A DNA stretch of 64,000 bases, taken from positions 227,300 through 291,299 of the forward strand of contig DKMD01000025.1 of assembly GCA_002470465.1 (NCBI GenBank), written 5' to 3'. The notes beneath the pieces were generated by a model. That model ran no database searches. It saw only the letters and a program-made list of their open reading frames with translations, and was not told the origin of the DNA. The stretch comes from Pluralibacter sp. UBA7423 (lineage in GTDB: Bacteria > Pseudomonadota > Gammaproteobacteria > Enterobacterales > Enterobacteriaceae). Shown one piece after another: positions 9,462-20,617 of the stretch (position 1 is the stretch's first letter; every line of letters begins with the position of its first letter). The position numbers were made by a program, and so were the translations under genes.

Positions 9462-9938
9462 AATGCTCTCCTGGATAATGTTAAACTTTTTTAGTAAATC
9501 AGCTGTGCGATACGTCAGTATAGTCAGATCGCCAACAGCTTGCGTAAGAGCCATGAAATCAACAGGTTACTTACGATCTTCTCTCCACTGATTTACTAAA
9601 AGAGCCTTCCATTACACCCGGTTAAGGAACCGGACTACTCCCTGGTGCGATATCAAGATTACCCACTTCTGAGTACAAATTGCGTGATCTAAATCAAGAT
9701 TACACCAAGCTGACTCCTTTCAGCAGGCCGCTTTTAGCGGTTTGTATCAAGTGTTAAAAGATCGTGGTTTCGGATCGAAATAACATTAGCATAATTTAAA
9801 CAGATACATAACAACGTCTGTCAGTCGCGTTTTCGAGTAGAATTGTGGTGAAGAATGCCGGCAAACAGCGTATCTTCAGCGCGTTTTCCATGATGGCTGA
9901 ACGTCAACTACCACATTTGATGAGGGCGCGGAGTTACC
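9462..9938. other. adhE-ychE divergent regulatory region
   Basis: A 477-bp intergenic region separates the divergent genes. E. coli adhE has a long, RNase III-processed leader with several transcription starts, and the length here fits that. The FNR-like palindrome at 9684-9697 is the only regulatory site I can support. The AT-rich part (9760-9810) probably contains upstream promoters, but I did not resolve them. Confidence 0.5.
9684..9697. promoter_or_regulatory. FNR-like palindrome upstream of adhE
   Basis: GTGATCTAAATCAA fits the FNR pattern TTGAT-4-ATCAA at 9 of 10 fixed positions. It lies about 225 bp upstream of adhE and also resembles a CRP half-site. FNR and anaerobic control of adhE are known in E. 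coli; whether this site is used is inference. Confidence 0.4.
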
Positions 9939-10586
9939 GTGATTCAATCGCTGTTCGATTTTCCAACCTATATTAAGTTTTTCATTGGCTTATTCGCACT
10001 GGTAAACCCGGTGGGCATCATCCCGGTGTTCATCAGCATGACCAGTTATCAGACCGCACCCGCGCGCAATAAAACCAACCTGACGGCTAACCTTTCAGTC
10101 GCCATCATTTTATGGACCTCGCTGTTCCTCGGTGACGGCATTCTCCAGCTTTTCGGCATATCGATAGATTCCTTCCGTATTGCCGGTGGGATCCTGGTGG
10201 TGACCATTGCGATGTCGATGATCAGTGGGAAACTCGGCGAGGATAAACAAAACAAGCAGGAAAAATCAGAGACGGCTATTCGCGAGAGCGTGGGCGTTGT
10301 CCCGCTGGCTCTTCCGCTCATGGCGGGGCCGGGGGCAATCAGTTCAACGATCGTCTGGGGAACGCGTTATCACAATTGGGCTCACTTGATTGGTTTCTCC
10401 GTAGCAATTGCGTTGTTCGCGCTCTGCTGTTGGGGGCTGTTTCGCATTGCACCGTGGCTGGTACGCCTGCTTGGTCAAACCGGTATCAACGTTATCACCC
10501 GTATAATGGGTTTGCTGCTAATGGCGCTGGGGATTGAGTTTATTGTGGCCGGCATCAAATCCATTTTCCCGGGTCTGCTGGCATAG
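9939..10586 (+). CDS. ychE: MarC/UPF0056 family membrane protein YchE
   Basis: A 215-aa inner-membrane protein of the MarC family (UPF0056), with about six hydrophobic segments. Function is unknown; despite the MarC name no drug-export role is established. Landmarks are FALVNPVGIIPVF near the N-terminus and LPLMAGPGAISSTI in the middle, both typical of the family. Translation starts at GTG (GAGTTACC-GTG), and the start agrees with the E. coli protein. It sits between adhE and the opp operon, as in E. coli. Confidence 0.9.
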   Translation: MIQSLFDFPTYIKFFIGLFALVNPVGIIPVFISMTSYQTAPARNKTNLTANLSVAIILWTSLFLGDGILQLFGISIDSFRIAGGILVVTIAMSMISGKLGEDKQNKQEKSETAIRESVGVVPLALPLMAGPGAISSTIVWGTRYHNWAHLIGFSVAIALFALCCWGLFRIAPWLVRLLGQTGINVITRIMGLLLMALGIEFIVAGIKSIFPGLLA

Positions 10587-11329
10587 TCGTAAAGAGGAAA
10601 CGGGGCAGCCGCTTCGTTTCCTCTTTCATCTATTAGCAAATCATATCAAAAAAACTGAAATATCCGTCGGTAATCATTGCCGCTTATACTTCCATAAGTT
10701 CAGTCTTATCAATGCATTAACCTACCGTTTTTTCAATGCTGCCCCACGCAATAATGTTATTTTTATTACATGATACTCTTACGCTTGCCGTGGGATAATT
10801 GAAATGTTATTAGTAATTTCAATGTTCAGGCAGAGTAATGTGCTAAATAGTAACCAATTGTTAAATTATTGTGCAAAAACTCTTCGGCGTCATCCTTATC
10901 AACAGTATGCCGTAGTGATGATTTTAACTAATTGATTATAAAAGAATAAATGTTTAACTTCTCGTTGGCTTCATTCGAAGTTTGCGTCACAAAAGAGAAT
11001 TGGTTAACAAATTTGCAAAATGTATTGGCGGGCGGGAAAGGCATTTGATACTTTCCGCGCAGGCGCTTCGCGGCACAAAACACGGAGATGAGAATAATTT
11101 CCAAATAAATCTCCTGGCGCGAAAAGAACACCGTTTATCCCGACAGGGGGGATAACGTAAAGAATCGACGTAAGGTTGCCGAAAAAGAGTGACCGTAATA
11201 AAGAAGTCGGTGATAGCACGCAGTAAACCACCCGACACGCGCTTTCACTCCTGCGCGGTACGGGAAACCCTTCGGGGATTAAACAGGCTGGCACAAGTCA
11301 GTAATTATAATGAGCGGAGTATCAACACA
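10587..11329 (+). other. Long leader/intergenic region before oppA
   Basis: This 743-bp region carries no gene I can support. It begins with a 12-bp inverted repeat (10591-10626, arms AAAGAGGAAACG and CGTTTCCTCTTT) just after ychE, a likely transcript end. The centre is AT-rich (10680-11000). The last 140 bp form an open frame in phase with oppA, but the encoded residues show no conservation and precede a clear signal peptide. oppA in E. coli is controlled by Lrp and the GcvB sRNA; sites here are not resolved. Confidence 0.5.
10591..10626 (+). terminator. Stem-loop after ychE
   Basis: A perfect 12-bp inverted repeat with a 12-nt loop begins 5 bp after the ychE stop codon. The trailing U run is short and interrupted (CTCTTTCATC), so it may be a transcript-end or processing hairpin and not a strong intrinsic terminator. 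Confidence 0.5.
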
Positions 11330-12961
11330 ATGTCCATCATCACAAAAAAAAGCCTCATCGCAGCGGGTGTTTTAGCTGCACTTATCGCAGGAAATGCAAT
11401 GGCTGCAGACGTTCCTGCGGGCGTTAAGCTGGCAGACAAGCAGACGATGATCCGTAACAACGGTGCAGAGCCGCAGTCGCTGGATCCCAATAAAATTGAA
11501 GGCGTGCCGGAAGCAAACGTCAGCCGCGATCTTTTCGAAGGCCTGCTGATTACTTCGACCACAGACGGTCACCCGATCCCGGGCGTTGCAGAAAGCTGGG
11601 ATAACAAAGATTTTAAAGTCTGGACCTTCCATCTGCGTAAAGATGCAAAGTGGTCCAACGGCGAGCCGGTAACGGCACAAGATTTCGTTTATAGCTGGCA
11701 GCGTCTGGTGGATCCGAAAACCGCGTCCCCTTATGCGAGCTATCCGCAGTACGGCCACATTCTCAACGTTGATGAAATCATCGACGGTAAAAAGCCCACT
11801 TCCGATCTTGGCGTGAAAGCCATTGACGATCACACGCTGGAAGTCACCCTGAGCGAGCCGGTGCCTTACTTCTATAAGCTGCTGGTTAACCCGGCAATGT
11901 CTCCGGTCAACAAAACCGCCATCGAGAAATTCGGTGAGAAGTGGACCCAGCCTGCCAACATCGTCACCAACGGTGCTTACAAGCTGAAAGACTGGGTGGT
12001 GAACGAGCGCATCGTAATGGAGCGCAACCCGAACTACTGGGATAACAAAAAAACCGTTATCGATCAGATCACCTATCTGCCAATCTCTTCTGAAGTCACG
12101 GACGTCAACCGCTATCGCAGCGGCGAAATCGACATGACCTATAACAACCTGCCGATTGAGCTGTTCCAGAAGCTGAAAAAAGAGATCCCGACCGAAGTTC
12201 ACGTTGACCCGTATCTGTGTACTTACTACTACGAAATCAACAACCAGAAAGCACCGTTCACCGATGTGCGCGTCCGTACCGCGCTGAAGTTGGGCCTGGA
12301 TCGCGACATCATCACTAACAAAGTAAAAGCGCAGGGCGACCTGCCAGCCTACGGTTACACCCCTCCGTATACCGATGGCGCGAAGCTGACCGAACCAGAC
12401 TGGTTCAAACTGACCCAGGAACAGCGTAACGCGGAAGCGAAAAAGCTGCTGGCGGAAGCAGGCTACACGGCTGATAAGCCGCTGACCTTCAACCTGCTGT
12501 ACAACACCTCCGATCTGCACAAAAAACTGGCTATCGCTGCGGCTTCTATCTGGAAGAAAAATCTTGGCGTGGACGTGAAGCTTGTGAACCAGGAGTGGAA
12601 AACCTTCCTGGATACCCGTCATCAGGGGACCTATGACGTTGCACGTGCGGGCTGGTGTGCGGACTATAACGAACCCACATCCTTCCTGAACACCATGCTC
12701 TCTGACAGCTCCATGAACACCGCGCACTATAAGAGCCCGGCGTTTGATGCGATCATGAAGCAGACTCTTCAGGTGACTGACGAAGCACAGCGTTCTGCGC
12801 TGTATGACAAAGCTGAACAGCAGCTGGGCAAAGACTCAGCGATCGTTCCGGTCTATTACTATGTGAACGCCCGTCTGGTGAAACCATGGGTTGGCGGTTA
12901 TACCGGTAAAGATCCGATGGACAATATCTACACCAAAGATCTGTACATCATTAAGCATTAA
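11330..12961 (+). CDS. oppA: Periplasmic oligopeptide-binding protein OppA
   Basis: OppA captures peptides of about two to five residues in the periplasm and delivers them to OppBCDF. The 543-aa precursor has a Sec signal peptide (lysines, hydrophobic core LIAAGVLAALIAG, cleavage after NAMA) and the family 5 solute-binding fold, including the YSWQR block. The start MSIITKKSL gives exactly the E. coli length; the open frame runs 47 codons further upstream without similarity. It is first in oppABCDF and is separated from oppB by a hairpin that likely keeps OppA in excess. Confidence 0.97.
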   Translation: MSIITKKSLIAAGVLAALIAGNAMAADVPAGVKLADKQTMIRNNGAEPQSLDPNKIEGVPEANVSRDLFEGLLITSTTDGHPIPGVAESWDNKDFKVWTFHLRKDAKWSNGEPVTAQDFVYSWQRLVDPKTASPYASYPQYGHILNVDEIIDGKKPTSDLGVKAIDDHTLEVTLSEPVPYFYKLLVNPAMSPVNKTAIEKFGEKWTQPANIVTNGAYKLKDWVVNERIVMERNPNYWDNKKTVIDQITYLPISSEVTDVNRYRSGEIDMTYNNLPIELFQKLKKEIPTEVHVDPYLCTYYYEINNQKAPFTDVRVRTALKLGLDRDIITNKVKAQGDLPAYGYTPPYTDGAKLTEPDWFKLTQEQRNAEAKKLLAEAGYTADKPLTFNLLYNTSDLHKKLAIAAASIWKKNLGVDVKLVNQEWKTFLDTRHQGTYDVARAGWCADYNEPTSFLNTMLSDSSMNTAHYKSPAFDAIMKQTLQVTDEAQRSALYDKAEQQLGKDSAIVPVYYYVNARLVKPWVGGYTGKDPMDNIYTKDLYIIKH

Positions 12962-12970
12962 TGGCAATCC

Positions 12971-12995
12971 GTGGGGCAGCGTAACGTTGCCCCAC
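12971..12995 (+). terminator. Intercistronic hairpin between oppA and oppB
   Basis: The inverted repeat GTGGGGCA...TGCCCCAC lies 9 bp after the oppA stop and has no U run. It can stabilise the oppA message and reduce read-through or stability of oppBCDF, fitting the need for more binding protein than permease. That role is inferred. Confidence 0.55.
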
Positions 12996-13079
12996 CGTGT
13001 CTTATTTCACGCACTATCGCATGACCGCGCAGCCTGACTGCCGGGACATGTAAAAGGCACACGCCAGAAGGTACGGGCA

Positions 13080-14000
13080 ATGTTGAAATTTATATTACGT
13101 CGCTGTCTGGAAGCGATTCCGACACTCTTTATTCTTATTACGATTTCCTTCTTTATGATGCGTCTTGCGCCGGGCAGTCCATTTACCGGGGAACGCACGC
13201 TGCCGCCGGAAGTGATGGCGAACATTGAAGCGAAATATCACCTGAACGATCCCATCGGCGTCCAGTATTTCAATTATCTGAAGCAACTGGCGCACGGTGA
13301 TTTTGGACCGTCATTCAAATATAAAGATTATTCGGTGAACGACCTGGTGGCGGCGAGCTTCCCTGTGTCGGCCAAATTAGGCTTTGCGGCCTTTTTCCTC
13401 GCGGTTATCCTGGGTGTTAGCGCCGGGGTGATTGCCGCGCTGAATCAAAATACGAAATGGGATTACGCCGTCATGGGGGTGGCGATGACCGGGGTGGTTA
13501 TCCCGAGCTTCGTGGTCGCGCCGTTGCTGGTGATGATATTTGCCATCACGCTGCACTGGTTGCCCGGCGGCGGCTGGAACGGCGGGGCGCTGAAGTTCAT
13601 GATCCTGCCGATGGTGGCGCTGTCGCTGGCCTACATCGCGAGCATCGCGCGTATTACCCGTGGTTCGATGATTGAAGTGCTTCACTCTAACTTCATTCGT
13701 ACCGCGCGTGCAAAAGGGCTTCCGATGCGTCGCATCATCTTCCGTCATGCTCTGAAGCCAGCTCTGCTGCCCGTGCTTTCTTACATGGGGCCAGCGTTTG
13801 TCGGGATTATCACGGGTTCAATGGTTATCGAAACCATTTATGGTCTGCCGGGCATCGGTCAGCTGTTCGTGAACGGCGCGTTGAACCGTGACTACTCTCT
13901 GGTGCTGAGCCTGACCATTCTGGTCGGTGCGCTGACCATCCTGTTTAACGCGATTGTTGACGTGCTCTATGCCGTTATCGATCCGAAAATCCGTTACTGA
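13080..14000 (+). CDS. oppB: Oligopeptide ABC transporter permease OppB
   Basis: OppB is one of the two inner-membrane permease subunits of the peptide importer. The 306-aa protein starts with a membrane anchor (MLKFILRRCLEAIPTLFILI) and has about six transmembrane segments. The cytoplasmic EAA loop RTARAKGLPMRRIIFRHALKP contacts the ATPases. Its length equals the E. coli protein. It is followed by oppC after 14 bp. Confidence 0.96.
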   Translation: MLKFILRRCLEAIPTLFILITISFFMMRLAPGSPFTGERTLPPEVMANIEAKYHLNDPIGVQYFNYLKQLAHGDFGPSFKYKDYSVNDLVAASFPVSAKLGFAAFFLAVILGVSAGVIAALNQNTKWDYAVMGVAMTGVVIPSFVVAPLLVMIFAITLHWLPGGGWNGGALKFMILPMVALSLAYIASIARITRGSMIEVLHSNFIRTARAKGLPMRRIIFRHALKPALLPVLSYMGPAFVGIITGSMVIETIYGLPGIGQLFVNGALNRDYSLVLSLTILVGALTILFNAIVDVLYAVIDPKIRY

Positions 14001-14014
14001 CGCTGGAGTTCGCC

Positions 14015-14923
14015 ATGATGTTGAGTAAGAAAAACAGCGAGGCGCTGGAACACTTCAGTGAAAAACTGGAAGTTGAGGGCCGCAGCCTTTGGCAGGATGC
14101 CCGCCGTCGTTTTATGCATAACCGCGCGGCAGTCGCCAGCCTCTGTGTGCTGGTGGTGATTGCGCTGTTCGTAACCCTGGCGCCGATGCTGTCGCAGTTC
14201 AGCTATTTCGATACTGACTGGGGCATGATGTCCAGCGCGCCGGATATGACTTCCGGTCATTACTTTGGCACGGATTCTTCTGGTCGTGATCTGCTGGTGC
14301 GCGTGGCAATTGGTGGACGAATCTCACTGATGGTCGGCATTGCTGCCGCGCTGGTTGCCGTTGTGCTGGGCACGCTTTACGGCTCACTTTCCGGCTATCT
14401 GGGCGGCAAAGTGGACTCGGTGATGATGCGTCTGCTGGAAATCCTGAACTCCTTCCCGTTCATGTTCTTCGTTATCCTGCTGGTGACCTTCTTCGGGCAA
14501 AACATCCTGCTGATCTTCGTGGCTATTGGGATGGTCTCCTGGCTGGATATGGCGCGTATCGTGCGTGGTCAGACGTTAAGCCTCAAGCGCAAAGAGTTTA
14601 TTGAAGCCGCGCAGGTGGGTGGCGTATCGACCGCCAGCATCGTCGTGCGTCATATCGTGCCCAACGTGCTGGGCGTGGTGGTGGTTTATGCCTCACTGCT
14701 GGTGCCAAGCATGATCCTGTTTGAATCATTCCTGAGCTTCCTCGGTCTGGGTACCCAGGAGCCGCTCAGCAGCTGGGGCGCATTGCTGAGTGATGGCGCC
14801 AACTCCATGGAAGTTTCGCCATGGCTGCTGCTGTTCCCGGCAGGTTTCTTGGTGGTAACCCTGTTCTGTTTCAACTTTATCGGCGATGGCCTGCGTGATG
14901 CCCTCGATCCGAAAGACCGCTAA
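14015..14923 (+). CDS. oppC: Oligopeptide ABC transporter permease OppC
   Basis: OppC is the second permease subunit of the oligopeptide importer. The 302-aa protein has an N-terminal cytoplasmic stretch, about six membrane segments and an EAA loop (EFIEAAQVGGVSTASIVVRHI). The start is ATG-ATG at 14015 or 14018 after a GGAG element; either fits. It lies 11 bp before oppD in the operon. Confidence 0.96.
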   Translation: MMLSKKNSEALEHFSEKLEVEGRSLWQDARRRFMHNRAAVASLCVLVVIALFVTLAPMLSQFSYFDTDWGMMSSAPDMTSGHYFGTDSSGRDLLVRVAIGGRISLMVGIAAALVAVVLGTLYGSLSGYLGGKVDSVMMRLLEILNSFPFMFFVILLVTFFGQNILLIFVAIGMVSWLDMARIVRGQTLSLKRKEFIEAAQVGGVSTASIVVRHIVPNVLGVVVVYASLLVPSMILFESFLSFLGLGTQEPLSSWGALLSDGANSMEVSPWLLLFPAGFLVVTLFCFNFIGDGLRDALDPKDR

Positions 14924-14934
14924 GGAGTGATGCC

Positions 14935-15941
<1,007 letters not shown>

Positions 15942-15945
<4 letters not shown>

Positions 15946-16946
15946 ACGCCGTGACCGAAGAAAGAAAAGTTCTGCTCGAAATTGCCGATCTGAAAGTGCA
16001 TTTCGACATCAAAGACGGCAAACAGTGGTTCTGGCAGCCGTCAAAAACCCTGAAAGCCGTTGATGGCGTGACGCTGCGCCTGTATGAAGGTGAGACACTG
16101 GGCGTGGTGGGTGAGTCCGGCTGCGGCAAATCCACGTTCGCGCGTGCAATTATTGGTCTGGTCAAAGCAACCGACGGTAAAGTGGCATGGCTGGGCAAAG
16201 ATCTGCTGGGCATGAAGCCGGACGAATGGCGCGCCGTGCGCAGCGACATTCAGATGATTTTCCAGGATCCGCTGGCTTCTCTGAACCCGCGTATGAACAT
16301 TGGCGATATCATTGCTGAACCACTGCGCACCTATCATCCTAAAATGCCACGTCAGGAAGTCCGCGACCGCGTGAAGGCGATGATGATGAAAGTGGGGCTG
16401 TTGCCAAACCTGATTAACCGCTATCCGCACGAATTCTCAGGCGGCCAGTGCCAGCGTATCGGGATTGCCCGTGCGCTGATCCTTGAGCCGAAGCTGATTA
16501 TCTGTGATGAGCCGGTGTCGGCGCTGGACGTGTCGATTCAGGCACAGGTGGTGAATCTGCTTCAGCAGCTGCAGCGCGAAATGGGGCTGTCGCTGATCTT
16601 CATTGCACACGATCTGGCAGTAGTGAAGCACATCTCCGATCGCGTGCTGGTGATGTATCTCGGCCACGCGGTGGAGCTGGGAACCTACGATCAGGTCTAT
16701 CACAACCCGCTGCATCCCTACACGAAAGCGCTGATGTCCGCAGTGCCTATTCCAGACCCGGATCTGGAAAAAAACAAAACGATACAGCTGCTCGAAGGTG
16801 AACTGCCGTCGCCAATCAACCCGCCATCAGGTTGTGTATTCCGCACCCGCTGCCCGATTGCCGGGCCGGAATGCGCGAAAACCCGGCCGGTGCTGGAGGG
16901 CAGTTTCCGACACGCCGTATCCTGCCTGAAGGTGGACCCGCTATAA
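15942..16946 (+). CDS. oppF: Oligopeptide ABC transporter ATPase OppF
   Basis: OppF is the second ATPase of the importer and also supports murein tripeptide uptake with MppA. The 334-aa protein has a Walker A GESGCGKST, the signature FSGGQCQR, a Walker B IICDEPVSALD and the C-terminal CVFRTRCPIAGPEC motif that in homologues binds a 4Fe-4S cluster. It is last in oppABCDF and is followed closely by an intrinsic terminator. Confidence 0.96.
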
Positions 16947-16953
16947 TTTCCCG

Positions 16954-16979
16954 GGCTGACAACTGTCAGCCCTTTTTAT
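16954..16979 (+). terminator. opp operon terminator
   Basis: GGGCTGAC-AACT-GTCAGCCC (8-bp perfect stem) followed by TTTTTATT, 7 bp after the oppF stop codon. Confidence 0.88.
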
Positions 16980-17106
16980 TGGCAGGTTATTTGGGCTGAT
17001 GCCCTGCGGTCCGTGCGCCCGCATTTATACCGCTTCTGTTTGATCGGCGTACCCGCTATGCGAACTATTGCTGCACCTGTGGAATTACGTTACCGGACGG
17101 GAAATG

Positions 17107-17133
17107 AAAAAGGCTGCCAATGGCAGCCTTTTT
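17107..17133. terminator. Symmetrical terminator near yciU
   Basis: AAAAAGGCTGCCA paired with TGGCAGCCTTTTT forms a palindrome with A5 and T5 flanks, 18 bp downstream of the yciU stop codon when read leftwards. It can end yciU transcription and block any read-through from opp. Confidence 0.8.
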
Positions 17134-17151
17134 GTGATTTCAGCGTGTGGC

Positions 17152-18976
<1,825 letters not shown>

Positions 18977-19113
18977 AAAAAATCCTTTTGAAAGCCTGTT
19001 GTTAAGAGTGTACGCGGAAGGCCTCATCTGGCAAACAAAAACAGGGGCAAAACCGCTGGTCACCCGGACGCAAGGGTTTATAATGTGCGCTCTTTCATCT
19101 CAGAGATGTGGAA

Positions 19114-19287
19114 ATGAAGCGTAGCAGAAACGAAGTGGGGCGTTGGCGGATGCAGCGACAAGCGAGCCGTCGAAAAGCGCGGTGGCTGGAAGCCCAGTCG
19201 CGACGCAACATGCGCATCCACGCGATCAGAAAATGTCTGGTGGCCCGGCAGCGAAATTCACTGCTTTTTGCCATCTACGAATTCTGA
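19114..19287 (+). CDS. yciY: Small basic protein YciY
   Basis: This 57-aa open frame matches the E. coli YciY protein over its whole length as I recall it: MKRSRNEVGRWRMQRQ at the start and RNSLLFAIYEF at the end. It is very rich in Arg. Function is unknown. It is divergent from clsA and is followed by a terminator hairpin. In E. coli the kch channel gene lies next, but here yciI follows directly. Confidence 0.85.
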   Translation: MKRSRNEVGRWRMQRQASRRKARWLEAQSRRNMRIHAIRKCLVARQRNSLLFAIYEF

Positions 19288-19297
19288 AAGCAAAAAA

Positions 19298-19326
19298 GGC
19301 ACCGTTCGCGGTGCCTCATGTTTTTT
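19298..19326. terminator. Terminator after yciY
   Basis: GGCACCG-TTCG-CGGTGCC followed by TCATGTTTTTT, with six A on the other flank. It can serve yciY from the left and yciI from the right. Confidence 0.7.
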
Positions 19327-19332
19327 CAGTCT

Positions 19333-19629
19333 TCAGAAGACTTTTTTGTAGGGGCGTACTTTAACTTCACCATATACACCCGCCGCGACGTACGGGTCTG
19401 CTTCTGCCCAGGCCTGCGCCTTTTCCAGCGAAGCAAATTCCGCAATGACCGTTGAACCGCTAAACCCGGCCGCGCCTGGATCGTTACTGTCCACGGCAGG
19501 CATTGGACCGGCCGTCAGCAGACGACCTTCATCCTGCAGCAACTGAAGGCGAGCGAGGTGGGCAGGGCGAACCGATAACCGTTTTTCAAGAGAGTCGGCG
19601 ACATCTTCAGCATAAATCACGTAAAGCAC
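19333..19629 (-). CDS. yciI: YciI family protein
   Basis: A 98-aa protein of the YCII superfamily (dimeric ferredoxin-like fold). Its reaction is unknown in enterobacteria; the H. influenzae homologue structure suggested a possible His-Asp catalytic pair, and RPAH and GPMPAVDS are the matching conserved parts here. Two in-frame GTG codons are possible starts. AAGGAG lies 8 nt from the second GTG and only 2 nt from the first, which decides for the second and gives the E. coli start LYVIYA. It lies upstream of, and divergent from, tonB. Confidence 0.88.
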   Translation of the reverse strand: MLYVIYAEDVADSLEKRLSVRPAHLARLQLLQDEGRLLTAGPMPAVDSNDPGAAGFSGSTVIAEFASLEKAQAWAEADPYVAAGVYGEVKVRPYKKVF

Positions 19630-19782
19630 GGGCACAGCTCCTTATTCATCAATTGTCGAAACACGGTATTTCAAAGCGTCGGCGACTGCAATGCAAAGAT
19701 TTACCCACTGCGTAACCTGTCGCACAGCTGTACTTATTTTGCCCAACAGCCACAGAAAGTTGACCGAAGATAAGATGGCTTA

Positions 19783-19811
19783 TTGAATATGATTGCTATT
19801 TGCATTTAAAA
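19783..19811 (+). promoter_or_regulatory. tonB promoter with overlapping Fur-like site
   Basis: There is a -35 TTGAAT (19783-19788), a 17-bp spacer and a -10 TTAAAA (19806-19811). Within the spacer, 19785-19803 matches the 19-bp Fur consensus at 11 positions by eye, so iron repression as in E. coli tonB is likely. Confidence 0.65.
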
Positions 19812-19850
19812 TCGGACCATCATTTTTCAACTGCAACGATTATGACTTCA

Positions 19851-20570
19851 ATGACCCTCGATTTACCTCGCCGTTTTCCGTGGCCCACATTGCTCTCTGT
19901 GGCTATTCACGGTGCCGTAGTGGCAGGTCTGCTTTATACCTCGGTACATCAGGTTATTGAACTGCCGGCACCCGCACAGCCGATCACGGTAACAATGGTC
20001 TCACCTGCGGATCTGGAGCCACCTCAGGCCGTACAGCCACCGCCGCAGCCGGTCGTTGAGCCCGAACCGGAGCCGGAAGTGGTTCCTGACCCCCCGAAAG
20101 AAGCCCCGGTGGTTATCCATAAGCCCGAACCGAAACCCAAACCGAAGCCAAAACCAAAGCCGGTGAAAAAGGTGGAAGAGCCTAAGCGCGAACCGAAACC
20201 TGTTGAACCGCGCCCGGCGTTGCCGTTTGAGAATTTAACGTCGCAGAGCCGCCCGGCCACCAATACTGCACCTGCCCCCAGCAAACCGGCGGTGACGGCA
20301 CCAACCGGTCCGCGCGCGCTGAGCCGCGGTGAGCCGCAATATCCGGCACGTGCGCAGGCGTTACGCATCGAAGGTAAGGTGCGGGTGAAATTTGACGTCA
20401 CGCCGGACGGTCGCGTGGACAATGTCGAAATACTCTCTGCGCATCCCTCAAACATGTTTGAGCGCGAAGTGAAAACGGCATTGCGCAAATGGCGCTACGA
20501 GCCGGGTAAACCGGGCAACGGCATCATCATGAACATTGAGTTCCGCCTGAAGGGCGTGTCCATCAACTAA
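19851..20570 (+). CDS. tonB: TonB energy-transducing protein
   Basis: TonB couples the ExbBD proton-motive force to outer-membrane receptors for siderophores, heme and cobalamin; HmuR in this window is a predicted client. The 239-aa protein has an N-terminal membrane anchor (about residues 12-32, with the conserved SxxxH motif SVAIH), a Pro-rich periplasmic spacer with EP and KP repeats (about residues 65-125) and the C-terminal domain containing YPARAQALRIEGKV. I chose MTLDLPRR because it gives the E. coli length; an ATG three codons earlier is also possible. It ends at the synteny junction described in the findings. Confidence 0.96.
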   Translation: MTLDLPRRFPWPTLLSVAIHGAVVAGLLYTSVHQVIELPAPAQPITVTMVSPADLEPPQAVQPPPQPVVEPEPEPEVVPDPPKEAPVVIHKPEPKPKPKPKPKPVKKVEEPKREPKPVEPRPALPFENLTSQSRPATNTAPAPSKPAVTAPTGPRALSRGEPQYPARAQALRIEGKVRVKFDVTPDGRVDNVEILSAHPSNMFEREVKTALRKWRYEPGKPGNGIIMNIEFRLKGVSIN

Positions 20571-20592
20571 CTTGATGACGGATAAGGAAGAA

Positions 20593-20617
20593 GCCCCGAA
20601 TTAACGGGGCTTTTTTT
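20593..20617 (+). terminator. tonB terminator
   Basis: GCCCCG-AATTAA-CGGGGC followed by seven T. The T run overlaps the stop codon of the convergent yniA gene (20616-20618), so the two genes share this end. Confidence 0.85.

Noticed and set aside
7767..9494. 575-codon open frame on the plus strand
   Set aside because: It lies antisense to adhE, has no recognisable domain, and its open frame follows from the codon bias of the strongly expressed adhE gene.
11372..12727. 451-codon open frame on the minus strand
   Set aside because: It is antisense to oppA, which is full length and typical; it is a shadow frame.
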